In this document: positions 18,254-27,330 of the stretch, one piece after another | Numbering within the stretch: position 1 is the stretch's first letter | How the letters are laid out: each line of letters opens with the position of its first letter | Assembly: GCA_910595805.1 (NCBI GenBank) | Contig: CAJVCK010000006.1 | Span: 1 to 59,021, forward strand | Length of the DNA stretch: 59,021 nucleotides | Origin: an uncultured Candidatus Thioglobus sp. | GTDB taxonomy: Bacteria; Pseudomonadota; Gammaproteobacteria; PS1; Thioglobaceae | Direction: 5' to 3' | The notes under the pieces: model-generated | What the model was told of the DNA's origin: nothing | The model's database searches: none | What the model saw: only the letters and a program-made list of their open reading frames with translations | Program-made: the position numbers and the translations under genes

Positions 18254-19279
18254 TTATAAATATTCTTCAATCAAAATTTCAGCAATTTGAATCGTGTTGA
18301 GTGCTGCGCCTTTACGGATATTATCAGAAACTACCCACAAGTTGAGGCCTTTCTCATAAGATATGTCTTCACGAATACGACTAACAAACGTATCATCATG
18401 GTTAGTTGCCTCAACAAATGGTGTGGCATAACCACCATCTTCACGTTTGTCCATCACTGTCACACCGTTTGCATTCGATAATATTTCAGTGGCTTCAGCT
18501 GCAGTAACCTTCTTTTTGGTTTCAATATTAATGGCCTCAGAATGACCATAAATTACCGGCACACGAACCGCTGTTGGATTAACCAAGATGTTTTCATCTT
18601 CGAAAATCTTTTGCGTCTCCCACACCATTTTCATTTCTTCTTTGGTATAACCATTCTCTTGAAATACATCAATATGAGGAATCACATTAAAAGCAATTTG
18701 CTTTGGGTACACTTCAACATCAACATCAGTATTACCACCGAGTAGCTTTGTTGTTTGATCAATTAACTCAGAAATAGCTTCCTTGCCAGAACCTGATACC
18801 GCTTGATAAGTAGCAACATTAATACGTTCGATACCCACCGCGTCATAAATCGGCTTTAGTGCTACCAACATTTGAATCGTTGAACAATTAGGATTGGCAA
18901 TAATATTGCGTTTTGTATAGCCTGCAATTGCATGCGGATTGACTTCTGGCACCACCAAAGGAATGTCTTCATCACGACGAAAATGTGCTGTATTATCAAT
19001 CACCACACAGCCAGCTTCTGCCGCTATTGGTGCATATTTTTCAGAAATATGACCGCCTGCCGAGAACAAACCCACTTGTGCTTGAGAGAAATTAAAGGTA
19101 TCCAGATCTTGTACTGTCCAACTTTTACCTTGGCACATCACTTTTTTACCCGCAGAATTTGCACTAGCTAAAGGATATAAATTATTAATTGGAAAATTAC
19201 GCTGTTCTAAAATTGAAAGAATAGTTTCGCCTACAGCGCCTGTTGCGCCAACAACGGCAACGTCAAATGTCTTACTCAT
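18254..19279 (-). CDS. asd: Aspartate-semialdehyde dehydrogenase
   Basis: NADPH-dependent reduction of aspartyl phosphate, at the branch to lysine/diaminopimelate, threonine and methionine. NADP loop GATGAVGE at residues 11-18, catalytic Cys132 in NPNCSTIQ, and a distal basic/His segment (PVIYGHSEAINIET) near 240. Length 341 fits the asd/usg-1-like form common outside enterics. Neighbouring his genes are metabolically unrelated; the grouping looks positional. Confidence 0.95.
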   Translation of the reverse strand: MSKTFDVAVVGATGAVGETILSILEQRNFPINNLYPLASANSAGKKVMCQGKSWTVQDLDTFNFSQAQVGLFSAGGHISEKYAPIAAEAGCVVIDNTAHFRRDEDIPLVVPEVNPHAIAGYTKRNIIANPNCSTIQMLVALKPIYDAVGIERINVATYQAVSGSGKEAISELIDQTTKLLGGNTDVDVEVYPKQIAFNVIPHIDVFQENGYTKEEMKMVWETQKIFEDENILVNPTAVRVPVIYGHSEAINIETKKKVTAAEATEILSNANGVTVMDKREDGGYATPFVEATNHDDTFVSRIREDISYEKGLNLWVVSDNIRKGAALNTIQIAEILIEEYL

Positions 19280-19313
19280 AAGTATAAAATTTAAAAATTA
19301 TAAAACTTGGGTA

Positions 19314-20054
19314 TTATACTTGATTGTCAATGTCGATAAATTGATGCTTAAGATCAAATTTATCACTCAAATGTTGACATAAAGCTTGCACACCATAACG
19401 CTCAGTTGCATGATGGCCTGCTGAAATAAAAGCAATATTGTTTTCTTTAGCAATTGCTGGGATTTGCTCTGAAACCTCTCCGGTAATAAAACAATCAGTC
19501 CCCACTTTGATTCCATGCTTAATATAGCTTTGCGCGCCACCCGTACACCAGGTTACGTGTTTGAGTTGTTTGTTGTCATCGCCAAATGTTAATGGCACTC
19601 TACCTAGAGCCTGATCAACGGTTTGTGAAAAATCTGCCAACGTTGTATTAATCTCGCCTTTCCATACCAAGGTATCACCAATTGGCGTTGGATTTTGGAT
19701 ACCAAGCTTTTTTGCTAGCTCGATATTGTTACCGACCTCAGTATGTGCATCCAGTGGCAAATGGTAAGCAAATAAGTTAATATTATTGGCCAGTAATTGT
19801 GCGATTCGATTGCGCTTTATGCCGATAATATTGGCATCTTCATTTTTCCAAAAAAAACCGTGATGAACAAACAAGGCATCTGCTTTTTCGTCAATCGCGC
19901 GTTCAATCAAATCTAGATTAGCACTAACACCTGAGACAATATTAGTGATTTCTGTACGCCCTTCAATCTGTAAGCCGTTCGGGCAATAGTCATCAAACTG
20001 ACTAACATTGAGATAGTCAGCGCAATAGCTTGCCAAGTCTGTTTGATTAACCAT
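19314..20054 (-). CDS. Nif3-like dinuclear metal centre protein (YbgI family)
   Basis: 246 residues from the chosen ATG. Conserved metal-ligand blocks are LFVHHGFFW, FAYHLPLDAH and, near the end, ISAGHHATERYG; the mid-part has WCTGGAQSY. The family binds two metals; E. coli YbgI has no settled reaction, and GTP cyclohydrolase-like activity has been proposed for relatives. A longer frame begins at 20126, but residues before this ATG fall inside hisC and do not resemble the family. The chosen ATG overlaps hisC by 8 nt (ATGGTTAA). Confidence 0.88.
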   Translation of the reverse strand: MVNQTDLASYCADYLNVSQFDDYCPNGLQIEGRTEITNIVSGVSANLDLIERAIDEKADALFVHHGFFWKNEDANIIGIKRNRIAQLLANNINLFAYHLPLDAHTEVGNNIELAKKLGIQNPTPIGDTLVWKGEINTTLADFSQTVDQALGRVPLTFGDDNKQLKHVTWCTGGAQSYIKHGIKVGTDCFITGEVSEQIPAIAKENNIAFISAGHHATERYGVQALCQHLSDKFDLKHQFIDIDNQV

Positions 20055-21108
20055 AATAAGCTTTAACGATACTAATGAACAAGGTATTTTCTTCCACACT
20101 TCCAACAGTAACACGTAAACAATCATCTAAATTTGGCGCACTACTTAGGTTCTTAATCAGTACCCTTTGAGCTTTTAGCGCCTCAAACAATGCATTAGCG
20201 CCTGGTGCTTTAAATAAAATAAAGTTCGCTTGAGATGGATAAACCCTTAAACCATCGATAGAACTTAAAGCTTTCGATAAATTAGCCCGCTCAGCAAGGA
20301 TCGCCTTAGCATTTTTATCAATCTCGTCTTTCTCTTGCAATAAAAAATTGGCACTCACCTGAGTTAAAGTATTGATATTGTAAGGCAATCTTAGTTTGTC
20401 TAATTCGCCCACTGTGTCTTTGGCACCTATTAACAACCCTAAACGCAAACCAGCAAAACCGATCTTAGAAACTGTTCTAAGTAATACTAGATTTGGATAC
20501 TTGGCAATGTCCATCAAGAAACTGTCATCTGCATAAGCATAATAAGCCTCATCTAGCACCACCATCGCATCAGTTGAAGTGATAATCGTCTCAATTGACG
20601 AACGCTCAAAGGCATTTCCAGTCGGATTATTTGGATAAGCAATAAAAATAAGTTTTGGATTGTGCATCTCTATAGCTGACAACGTTTCCGATAAATCAAT
20701 CTCAAAATTATCGTCTAAATTAACACCTTGATAATTTAAGCGCGTGAACTTTGCAATCATTCCATACATCACAAAGCTTGGCTCAATGCTCAAGATTGTG
20801 TCACCCGTTTCACAAGCTAAGGCCAGGAGTTGAATTAATTCATCAGAACCATTACCCAACAACACGCCAAACTCATCAGGAATATTCATCAATTCACGTA
20901 ATGTTTGCTGTAGTTTGTCAGCATTGGGGTTTGGGTATCGATTGAGGTTGGTATCAGCCAAATAAGCTAAATACTGGTCAGTTAATTCATCTGGCAACGG
21001 GAATGGAGACTCCATTGCATCGAGTTTAACCATATCATCAGACGCAGGCACGTGATAAGCACTAATTGCTTGAATATCAGGGCGAAGCCAATTGTTAATA
21101 AAACTCAT
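20047..21108 (-). CDS. hisC: Histidinol-phosphate aminotransferase
   Basis: PLP aminotransferase of histidine synthesis, 353 residues. LLGNGSDELIQLLALA holds the cofactor-phosphate region, IAYPNNPTGNAF the substrate/PLP Asn, VVLDEAYYAY the Asp-Tyr pair, and LRTVSKIGFAGLRLG the Schiff-base Lys. Its ATG overlaps the thiD stop by 1 nt and its own stop overlaps the Nif3-like start, so thiD-hisC-nif3 is a coupled run. HisC paralogues may also serve aromatic amino acids. Confidence 0.94.
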   Translation of the reverse strand: MSFINNWLRPDIQAISAYHVPASDDMVKLDAMESPFPLPDELTDQYLAYLADTNLNRYPNPNADKLQQTLRELMNIPDEFGVLLGNGSDELIQLLALACETGDTILSIEPSFVMYGMIAKFTRLNYQGVNLDDNFEIDLSETLSAIEMHNPKLIFIAYPNNPTGNAFERSSIETIITSTDAMVVLDEAYYAYADDSFLMDIAKYPNLVLLRTVSKIGFAGLRLGLLIGAKDTVGELDKLRLPYNINTLTQVSANFLLQEKDEIDKNAKAILAERANLSKALSSIDGLRVYPSQANFILFKAPGANALFEALKAQRVLIKNLSSAPNLDDCLRVTVGSVEENTLFISIVKAYYG

Positions 21109-21869
21109 TATTTGGGTAATTCACGATTAGGATGGTATTGCATTTTACCTATACTCTTTGCATTTAATAGGCTTTGATAAGTGTAGTCTAGTGCGCGTTT
21201 ACAAGCAATATTTACATCAACACCAGAGGCTAGTAGTGCACTAATGGCACTTGACAACGTACAGCCAGAGCCATGATAGTCGCCCGGTAGTTTAACGTAA
21301 GTAAAACGTTCTACACATCGACCATAGCGATATAAGCGATGCTCTATCTCATCTTTTGATGTATCTGTAGTAGTGAGCAATATCCACTCACAAGGCAGCG
21401 ACTCAACAGCTTTCTGTTCATCATCTGTTGACGATAGTGCTTTTAATTCTGCAACATTTGGTGTTAATATATTCACCATTGGCAACAACTCTTGCTGAAG
21501 ACTTTTTAATGCTTCATCGTCTAATAATTTTTGGCTACTACTAGAGCTAACAATGGGGTCAAGCACAATTGTTAATGCTTCACCTGTTTTCAATAAAGAA
21601 GCTATGGTTTGAATCTGGCGCTTTGATGACAATAAGCCAATTTTCACTACTGAAAAATTTATATCCTCTTTAAGATGATTAAACTGCTCAGCAATAATTT
21701 TTTCATCAACAGTCTGTGTTGATTTGACTGATTGAGTATTTTGTACCGTAAGTGTTGTCGCAATCGGCAATGGCGTTACGCCAAATTGATTAATGGTCTC
21801 AATATCAGCACCAATACCTGCCGCTCCACAAGGGTCAAGCCCAGATAAAACTAAAACAGTGTCTAGCAC
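21108..21869 (-). CDS. thiD: Hydroxymethylpyrimidine/phosphomethylpyrimidine kinase
   Basis: Ribokinase-fold enzyme making HMP-PP for thiamine synthesis. Opening LSGLDPCGAAGIGADIET (residues 8-25) is the ThiD signature with Cys where many have Ser. The anion hole and catalytic Asp are expected in GDYHGSGCTLSSAISA. 253 residues. The start is GTG; no other start gives the conserved N-terminus. No other thi gene is adjacent. Confidence 0.92.
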   Translation of the reverse strand: MLDTVLVLSGLDPCGAAGIGADIETINQFGVTPLPIATTLTVQNTQSVKSTQTVDEKIIAEQFNHLKEDINFSVVKIGLLSSKRQIQTIASLLKTGEALTIVLDPIVSSSSSQKLLDDEALKSLQQELLPMVNILTPNVAELKALSSTDDEQKAVESLPCEWILLTTTDTSKDEIEHRLYRYGRCVERFTYVKLPGDYHGSGCTLSSAISALLASGVDVNIACKRALDYTYQSLLNAKSIGKMQYHPNRELPK

Positions 21870-21876
21870 GTTAAGA

Positions 21877-22497
21877 TTACTGGGATTCTTTTTGAATTAA
21901 GTAATTGACCACTTCAAACATCCTTTTCTCTCCACCTGCGTGCTTAGCATCCACCCAATATTTTCCATTCACAACAAAGGTTGGAACACCACTGGTTTTG
22001 TATTTCACGGTATTAATCTTCGATTTATTCACTTTAATACGTACTGAAAATGACTTGAAAGCATCGTTAGCATGTTTTTCATCAACACCATGATCAGTCA
22101 ACCAATCCACAAAATCTTCTTGATCTAAGAAAGGCGTTTGGTGTAAATGAATCGCATCAAATAAAGCGCCGTGCAGTCTGTCTACCTCGCCCAATTGCTC
22201 CAAAACATAATAAAAAATAGCACCATTTTTCCAACGCTCAGAAAAGACGGCTGGTTGACGAATAAATACTGCAGAATCAGGAAGTTTTTTTAACCATCGC
22301 TCAACTAAAGGTTCAACGCTGAAACAGTGTGGGCAATAATACCAAAATAACTCTCGAACCTCTACTTTGTCACCCGTGACTGTTTTTACTGGTTTGTCTA
22401 AAACAACATAATCTTCATTAGCAACATAATTGGCAATGGCAATATTAGCATAAATAGCCGTTAAGAAAATAACAGCAAAAGAAAGGATTTTTTTCAT
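21877..22497 (-). CDS. dsbA: Periplasmic thiol:disulfide interchange protein DsbA
   Basis: 206-residue exported oxidase that introduces disulfides in the periplasm. A signal peptide covers residues 1-22 (cleavage after AIA). Active site C55-PH-C58 in FWYYCPHCFS and the cis-Pro loop SGVPTFVVNGKY are both classic DsbA. dsbB is not in the window. It lies 16 nt after folK and just before thiD; the grouping is not functional. Confidence 0.94.
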   Translation of the reverse strand: MKKILSFAVIFLTAIYANIAIANYVANEDYVVLDKPVKTVTGDKVEVRELFWYYCPHCFSVEPLVERWLKKLPDSAVFIRQPAVFSERWKNGAIFYYVLEQLGEVDRLHGALFDAIHLHQTPFLDQEDFVDWLTDHGVDEKHANDAFKSFSVRIKVNKSKINTVKYKTSGVPTFVVNGKYWVDAKHAGGEKRMFEVVNYLIQKESQ

Positions 22498-22513
22498 AAT
22501 TTTCTCACTCTTA

Positions 22514-23005
22514 TTAAAGAACTTGATTGATATTATACTGCGTTAAACGATATTCGTTGTCAGATTGGAATCTTTGCCATAACACTTGATAAGTTTGCCC
22601 TTCAACTGGATGGATTAAATCAGCACTGAGCTGTGCTAAAGGTGCTAGAACAAAAGCGTATTTAAGAACATCATCTCTTGGCAAATTGGCTTCTTGATCA
22701 ATAACATCATCATATAGCACCAAATCTAAATCAATCTCCCTAGAAGAGAATTTTGGTTGGCTTCTGTCTCTACCAATTTTATCCTCTATATTTTTAAGCA
22801 CACTACTTGTGTCAACAATATTTAAACTTGTTATTGCATTAACCCCAATATTATAAAAATCATCTCCCTTGAATCCTTGCGCAGGTGAACTATAAATATC
22901 AGAAATTTCAATATCGGAAAAATTAAACTTCAACATGTCAATTGCGTTCGCTATATTTTTTTCACGATTTTGATTAGAGCCAATATTGATATGGATATTA
23001 GCCAT
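22514..23005 (-). CDS. folK: HMP-dihydropterin pyrophosphokinase
   Basis: Transfers pyrophosphate to 6-hydroxymethyl-7,8-dihydropterin in folate synthesis. The hallmark is FSSREIDLDLVLYDD with the two Mg-binding Asp, plus INIGSNQ at the start and YSSPAQGF. 163 residues from the ATG at 23005, which has a GAAAGG ribosome binding site 7-8 nt upstream; a TTG 15 nt earlier is less likely. It overlaps folB by 8 nt (ATGGCTAA), so the two are coupled. Confidence 0.93.
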   Translation of the reverse strand: MANIHINIGSNQNREKNIANAIDMLKFNFSDIEISDIYSSPAQGFKGDDFYNIGVNAITSLNIVDTSSVLKNIEDKIGRDRSQPKFSSREIDLDLVLYDDVIDQEANLPRDDVLKYAFVLAPLAQLSADLIHPVEGQTYQVLWQRFQSDNEYRLTQYNINQVL

Positions 23006-23354
23006 TACTTGACCTTTCAATAATCACTCCAACGCCTTTTGCACCAGTGACTGCCTCACCTTTATTCAAGGTTAATTTGACTTTTTCAACGCCAAACTCA
23101 TCTAAGATAATCTCTGTAATTTTTTCAGCTAGCGTTTCTACTAGCTGAAACTCGCTGTTTTTAACAAAACCAATTAATCGTTTTGATACCGCCTTATAGT
23201 CTAATGTTTGATCAATATGGTCTGTCTCGCTTGCCGCCTTAATATCGGCTGACATTTCAATATCAAGTACGATGTCTTGACGGATCTGCCTCTCCCAATC
23301 GTAAATCCCAATGACTGTATCAATTTTTAAACCTTGTATAAATACTATATCCAT
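22998..23354 (-). CDS. folB: Dihydroneopterin aldolase
   Basis: 118-residue enzyme converting dihydroneopterin to 6-hydroxymethyl-dihydropterin and glycolaldehyde, one step before FolK. Features: IVFIQGLKIDTVIGIYDWER at the start (substrate loop), LVETLAEKITEIIL with the conserved Glu, and LTLNKGEAVTGAKGVGV with the catalytic Lys. First gene of a folB-folK pair, divergent from plsY across only 38 bp. Confidence 0.95.
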   Translation of the reverse strand: MDIVFIQGLKIDTVIGIYDWERQIRQDIVLDIEMSADIKAASETDHIDQTLDYKAVSKRLIGFVKNSEFQLVETLAEKITEIILDEFGVEKVKLTLNKGEAVTGAKGVGVIIERSSNG

Positions 23355-23392
23355 GCTTAAATTAAAAGTAGAAAATTAAAAGTTGAAATTAT

Positions 23393-23974
23393 ATGTTACC
23401 AACACTCATTGTTTGCGCTTATCTTATTGGATCTATTTCAGCGGCAATCATTGTTTGTAAAATTTTAAACCTTCCTGACCCTAGAACACAAGGCTCCAAC
23501 AACCCTGGCGCGACTAATGTTTTACGTATTGGTGGAAAAAAAGCGGCGGCTGTTGTTTTAATCGGTGACGGATTAAAAGGTGCTATTCCAGTTTTAATCG
23601 CCCAATATTTAAATATTGGGCTCTTGGAGTTATCCTTTGTTGCCATGGCAGCTTTTTTAGGTCACGTTTATCCAATATTTTTTGGTTTTAAAGGTGGCAA
23701 AGGTGTGGCAACCTTTATTGGCGCCTTGCTCGCGCTTAATTATTTAGTTGGGTTGAGTTTTATCCTAACCTGGTTATTTGTTGCTAAAGTGTTAAAAATA
23801 TCCTCACTTTCAGCACTGATTGCAACATTATTAACCCCAATTTATTTTTATTTTATTACTGACAATCTTAATACTACTTATATCATTGGTGTGATTTGTC
23901 TCTGGATTTTCTTCACCCATAGAAGCAATATTAAAAGAATATTATCAGGCGAAGAAGGGTTGATCAAGTCTTAA
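23393..23974 (+). CDS. plsY: Glycerol-3-phosphate acyltransferase PlsY
   Basis: Inner-membrane enzyme that acylates glycerol 3-phosphate with acyl-phosphate from PlsX. 193 residues with about five membrane segments. Three conserved loops are seen: GSNNPGATNVLR (residues 35-46), FKGGKGVATF, and THRSNIKRIL near the end. The folB-plsY divergent pair is common in gammaproteobacteria. Its 3' end overlaps the convergent ABC permease gene by 11 nt. Confidence 0.96.
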   Translation: MLPTLIVCAYLIGSISAAIIVCKILNLPDPRTQGSNNPGATNVLRIGGKKAAAVVLIGDGLKGAIPVLIAQYLNIGLLELSFVAMAAFLGHVYPIFFGFKGGKGVATFIGALLALNYLVGLSFILTWLFVAKVLKISSLSALIATLLTPIYFYFITDNLNTTYIIGVICLWIFFTHRSNIKRILSGEEGLIKS

Positions 23975-24722
23975 TATTCACGCCTTTTTTTAATAAATAA
24001 AAAGACACTATTGCCAATACGACAATCATCAATAGCAATACACTCATTGATGTCCAAAAATCAGAGGTACTAACTCCTAGAAAGCCTAATCTGAAACTAT
24101 CAACCATGTAATATATCGGGTTAAATTTACTCACATCCTGCCAAAACTGCGGCAAGATATCAATACTATAAAACATACCACCTAAGTAAGTCATTGGCAT
24201 CAAAATAAAAGTAGGGACAATAGTGACGTCGTCAAATGATTTTGCATAAATGGCGTTAATAAATCCTGCCAAGGAAAACAAGATAGCAGTCAATAAAAAA
24301 GTAAGAAACGTTATTCCTATATTATTGATTTCAAATTCAACAAAAAAGGATGTTGTAATCAATACGCAACAACCAACAACAAACCCACGCACTACGCCAC
24401 CTGAAGTATAGCCAAGCAGAATTATCCAATATGGCACTGGTGAAACTAACAACTCTTCAATGCTATGATTGAATTTTGACAAGAAGAATGACATCACTGT
24501 ATTGCTATAAGAGTTAGTAATAACAGTCATTAATATAATGCCTGGAATAATATAAAGTAGATAATCAATGCCTTGCATCTGTCCAATACGCTCGCCCATC
24601 AATCCGCCAAATATCAATAGATACAATGTTGTTGTAATAATCGGCGGAAAGATGGTCTGAACCCAAATACGGGAAAATCTCAAAATATCTCTAATAACAA
24701 TAGTTTTGTAAGCAATCCACAT
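23964..24722 (-). CDS. yadH: ABC-2 type transporter permease (YadH-like)
   Basis: 252-residue membrane protein with about six hydrophobic segments and the ABC-2 signature region (SIEELLVSPVPYWIILLGY). It is the permease partner of the ATPase encoded 1 nt upstream. The YadGH-type pair is an exporter of unknown substrate; homologues include polysaccharide and drug exporters. No substrate-specific gene lies nearby. Confidence 0.88.
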   Translation of the reverse strand: MWIAYKTIVIRDILRFSRIWVQTIFPPIITTTLYLLIFGGLMGERIGQMQGIDYLLYIIPGIILMTVITNSYSNTVMSFFLSKFNHSIEELLVSPVPYWIILLGYTSGGVVRGFVVGCCVLITTSFFVEFEINNIGITFLTFLLTAILFSLAGFINAIYAKSFDDVTIVPTFILMPMTYLGGMFYSIDILPQFWQDVSKFNPIYYMVDSFRLGFLGVSTSDFWTSMSVLLLMIVVLAIVSFYLLKKGVNIKT

Positions 24723-24723
24723 A

Positions 24724-25641
24724 TCAGTTGTCCTTTGTAGTTAAACACAAGAATAGCGTCTCTAGACGATTCTGAGTACTACGAACATGGTCAACACTTA
24801 TTCCCTGCATTGACAGATCTTGCAAAACATCGGTAATATTTATATCAGACTCTAAAGCAACCTGAAGGGAGTGGTCGTCCAGCCTCTCACAAGTAAACCT
24901 TCTCTGTGCAATATTTTTTGGCAATACACTTAAGCTTTCTAGAATCAATACTTGATGTGACACCTTAGACAATAATTTTTTCATGCTGGTTTGTTCGACC
25001 ACCTCACCTTCATTCAATATAGCAATATTACGACACAAAGATTCTGCCTCTTCTAAATAATGCGTGGTGAGAATAATGGTCATACCTTCACGGTTTAGTT
25101 CTTTAAGATATGCCCACATAGAGCGACGAATTTCAACATCAACGCCGGCTGTAGGTTCGTCTAAAATCAAAATCTTAGGTTGGTGGATGAGCGCTCTGGC
25201 TAGCATCAAACGACGTTTCATACCGCCAGATAAAGACTTAGCTTGATCCAAACGCTTATCCCAAAGCTCCATTTTCTTCAACAATATATCTGATTGAGCC
25301 TTAGCCATTGATTTACTAATGCCATGAAAACCGGCTTGATTAATCAAAATCTCTTCAACTGGCTCAAAAGGATTGAAATTAAATTCTTGCGGCATTAAGC
25401 CAATCAGTCTCTTAACTTCATTTTCGTGCGTATCTTGATCTAACCCCAGTATCTTAACTTTGCCATGGGTTTTATGAAGTAAGCCACAAATAATGCCAAT
25501 AGCTGTGGTTTTACCTGCACCATTGCTACCTAAAAGTGCAAAAAAATCTCCCTGATCAACTTGTAAATTAATACCCTTCAGCGCTTCCAACTGATTGGCG
25601 TAAGTTTTCTGTAAACCTTTAATTGACAATGCCACTTGCAT
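24724..25641 (-). CDS. yadG: ABC transporter ATP-binding protein (YadG-like)
   Basis: 305-residue ATPase: Walker A GSNGAGKT at residues 38-45, signature LSGGMKRRLMLARAL near 138, Walker B KILILDEPTAGVD near 157, then a switch His in TTHYLEEA. The roughly 80-residue C-terminal extension is typical of CcmA/YadG-type exporter ATPases. It precedes the permease by 1 nt, so they form one unit. A 144-bp gap to aceF on the other strand holds no gene and only weak promoter-like AT-rich sequence. Confidence 0.9.
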   Translation of the reverse strand: MQVALSIKGLQKTYANQLEALKGINLQVDQGDFFALLGSNGAGKTTAIGIICGLLHKTHGKVKILGLDQDTHENEVKRLIGLMPQEFNFNPFEPVEEILINQAGFHGISKSMAKAQSDILLKKMELWDKRLDQAKSLSGGMKRRLMLARALIHQPKILILDEPTAGVDVEIRRSMWAYLKELNREGMTIILTTHYLEEAESLCRNIAILNEGEVVEQTSMKKLLSKVSHQVLILESLSVLPKNIAQRRFTCERLDDHSLQVALESDINITDVLQDLSMQGISVDHVRSTQNRLETLFLCLTTKDN

Positions 25642-25785
25642 AGATTTTAATGCCTTAAATAATCGGATGAAATTTTAACTTTTAATCATACAGTCTGACT
25701 ACGTAAAACATTTTAACATTTATCCCCTTTTATCAACTATTTTTGCGATAATTATCATCTTTAAAACTGTATTAATATACTGACC

Positions 25786-27330
25786 ATGTCAAGCATTAAA
25801 AACATTGAACTTCCCGATATTGGCGATTTTGACGAAGTTGAGGTAATTGAGATTTTAGTGTCTATTGGAGACACAATAGCAGAAGATGACAGCATTATTA
25901 CTCTTGAAAGTGATAAAGCTTCTATGGAAATCCCTTCACCATCAGCCGGCACAGTCGCACAAATCAATATTAGCATTGGTGACAAAATCAAGCAAGGTGA
26001 CTCACTAATCAGTCTAGAAACCACTCAGGAATCTGAAGAAGGCACGACCAACGAGGAAGAATCTAGTGCGCCGACAGAAGAAGTAAGCGCAAAAATAGTG
26101 CCGATAGTGGTGCCTGATATTGGTGATTTTGACGAAGTTGAAGTAATTGAGATTTTGGTATCTGTTGGCGACGAACTTAACGAAGAAGATTCAATTATCA
26201 CGCTTGAAAGCGACAAGGCATCGATGGAGATTCCAACGCCAGTTGCAGGTACCGTTAATAGTATTAATGTTGATTTAGGTGACAAATTAAGCTTAGGCGA
26301 TTTAATTCTTGAAATACAAAGTAGTGCTAAGACTGAAACTAAAACTGTTGTAAAAGAATCTTCGCCAAGTGTGTCAACCCCTAATAAATCAACTGCAGCC
26401 GCGCCTGTCTCGACAACAAATACTAATGAAGCTGTTTCCAATATACCACCTGGTGACTTCCACGCCTCCCCTTCGATTCGAAAATTGGCTAGAGAGCTTG
26501 GCGTTGACTTATCTAAAGTTACTGGCACTGGTCAAAAAGGTCGTGTTTTAGATACAGATCTTAAAGGCTACGTTAAACAAATTATCACTTCAGGTGCTAC
26601 TGGTAGTGCCATTCCCAAAGTACCAGTCATTGACTTCAGCAAATTTGGTGAAACTGAAATCCAGCCACTTTCAAGAATTAATAAACTTTCAGGTAAACAT
26701 CTAAGTGCTTGTTGGCTCAATATTCCACATGTCACACAATTTGATGAGGTTAATATTGACCAAATAGAAGCCTTCAGACAAGAACAAAAAGCCAAAGGGG
26801 TGAAATTAACGCCGTTAGTATTTATCATGAAAGCTGCTATTCAAGCACTAAAAAAACATCCACGTTTTAACTCTGCATTGGATGAATCTGGTGAAAACTT
26901 GATTATTAAAAAATATTTCAACTTAGGTATTGCTATGGATACGCCAAATGGTCTGGTAGTGCCAGTAATTCGCGATGTCGATCAAAAATCACTCAGTGAC
27001 CTAGCCACTGAACTGGCTGAAACTTCTGCAAAAGCTCGTGATGGCAAACTTAAACCAGGTGATATGCAAGGTGCTGGTTTTACTATTTCAAGTTTGGGTG
27101 GTATTGGTGGTACGCAATTTACCCCAATTGTTAATGCTCCGGAAGTAGCTATTCTAGGTGTATCTCGCTCACAAACCAAACCAATTTGGGATGGCAAAAA
27201 CTTTGTACCAACGTTAATGCTACCATTAGCATTGTCGTACGACCATCGAGTTATTGATGGCGCACAAGGTGGTCGATTTATGGCAGATTTAAACTCAATC
27301 TTGCAAGATATTAGAGAGATACTTTTATGA
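25786..27330 (+). CDS. aceF: Pyruvate dehydrogenase E2, dihydrolipoamide acetyltransferase
   Basis: 514-residue E2 core of pyruvate dehydrogenase. Two lipoyl domains (about 5-79 and 105-179) carry ESDKASMEIP with lipoyl-Lys44 and Lys144, exactly 100 residues apart; the two share the 20-residue stretch starting PDIGDFDEVEV almost unchanged. A Ser/Thr/Ala/Pro-rich linker (181-226) leads to a peripheral-subunit-binding domain (about 227-263) and the catalytic domain with His487 in SYDHRVIDG. lpd overlaps the end by 4 nt. aceE is not adjacent; the upstream neighbour is divergent. No clear ribosome binding site precedes the ATG. Confidence 0.95.
   Translation: MSSIKNIELPDIGDFDEVEVIEILVSIGDTIAEDDSIITLESDKASMEIPSPSAGTVAQINISIGDKIKQGDSLISLETTQESEEGTTNEEESSAPTEEVSAKIVPIVVPDIGDFDEVEVIEILVSVGDELNEEDSIITLESDKASMEIPTPVAGTVNSINVDLGDKLSLGDLILEIQSSAKTETKTVVKESSPSVSTPNKSTAAAPVSTTNTNEAVSNIPPGDFHASPSIRKLARELGVDLSKVTGTGQKGRVLDTDLKGYVKQIITSGATGSAIPKVPVIDFSKFGETEIQPLSRINKLSGKHLSACWLNIPHVTQFDEVNIDQIEAFRQEQKAKGVKLTPLVFIMKAAIQALKKHPRFNSALDESGENLIIKKYFNLGIAMDTPNGLVVPVIRDVDQKSLSDLATELAETSAKARDGKLKPGDMQGAGFTISSLGGIGGTQFTPIVNAPEVAILGVSRSQTKPIWDGKNFVPTLMLPLALSYDHRVIDGAQGGRFMADLNSILQDIREILL

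Noticed and set aside
20055..20126. Longer N-terminus of the Nif3-like protein
   Set aside because: The extra 24 residues lie inside hisC, and the 8-nt overlap ATG matches other junctions in the window.
25786..26528. Long minus-strand reading frames opposite aceF
   Set aside because: They mirror the lipoyl domains and linker, have no family pattern and no ribosome binding site; codon bias of aceF explains them.
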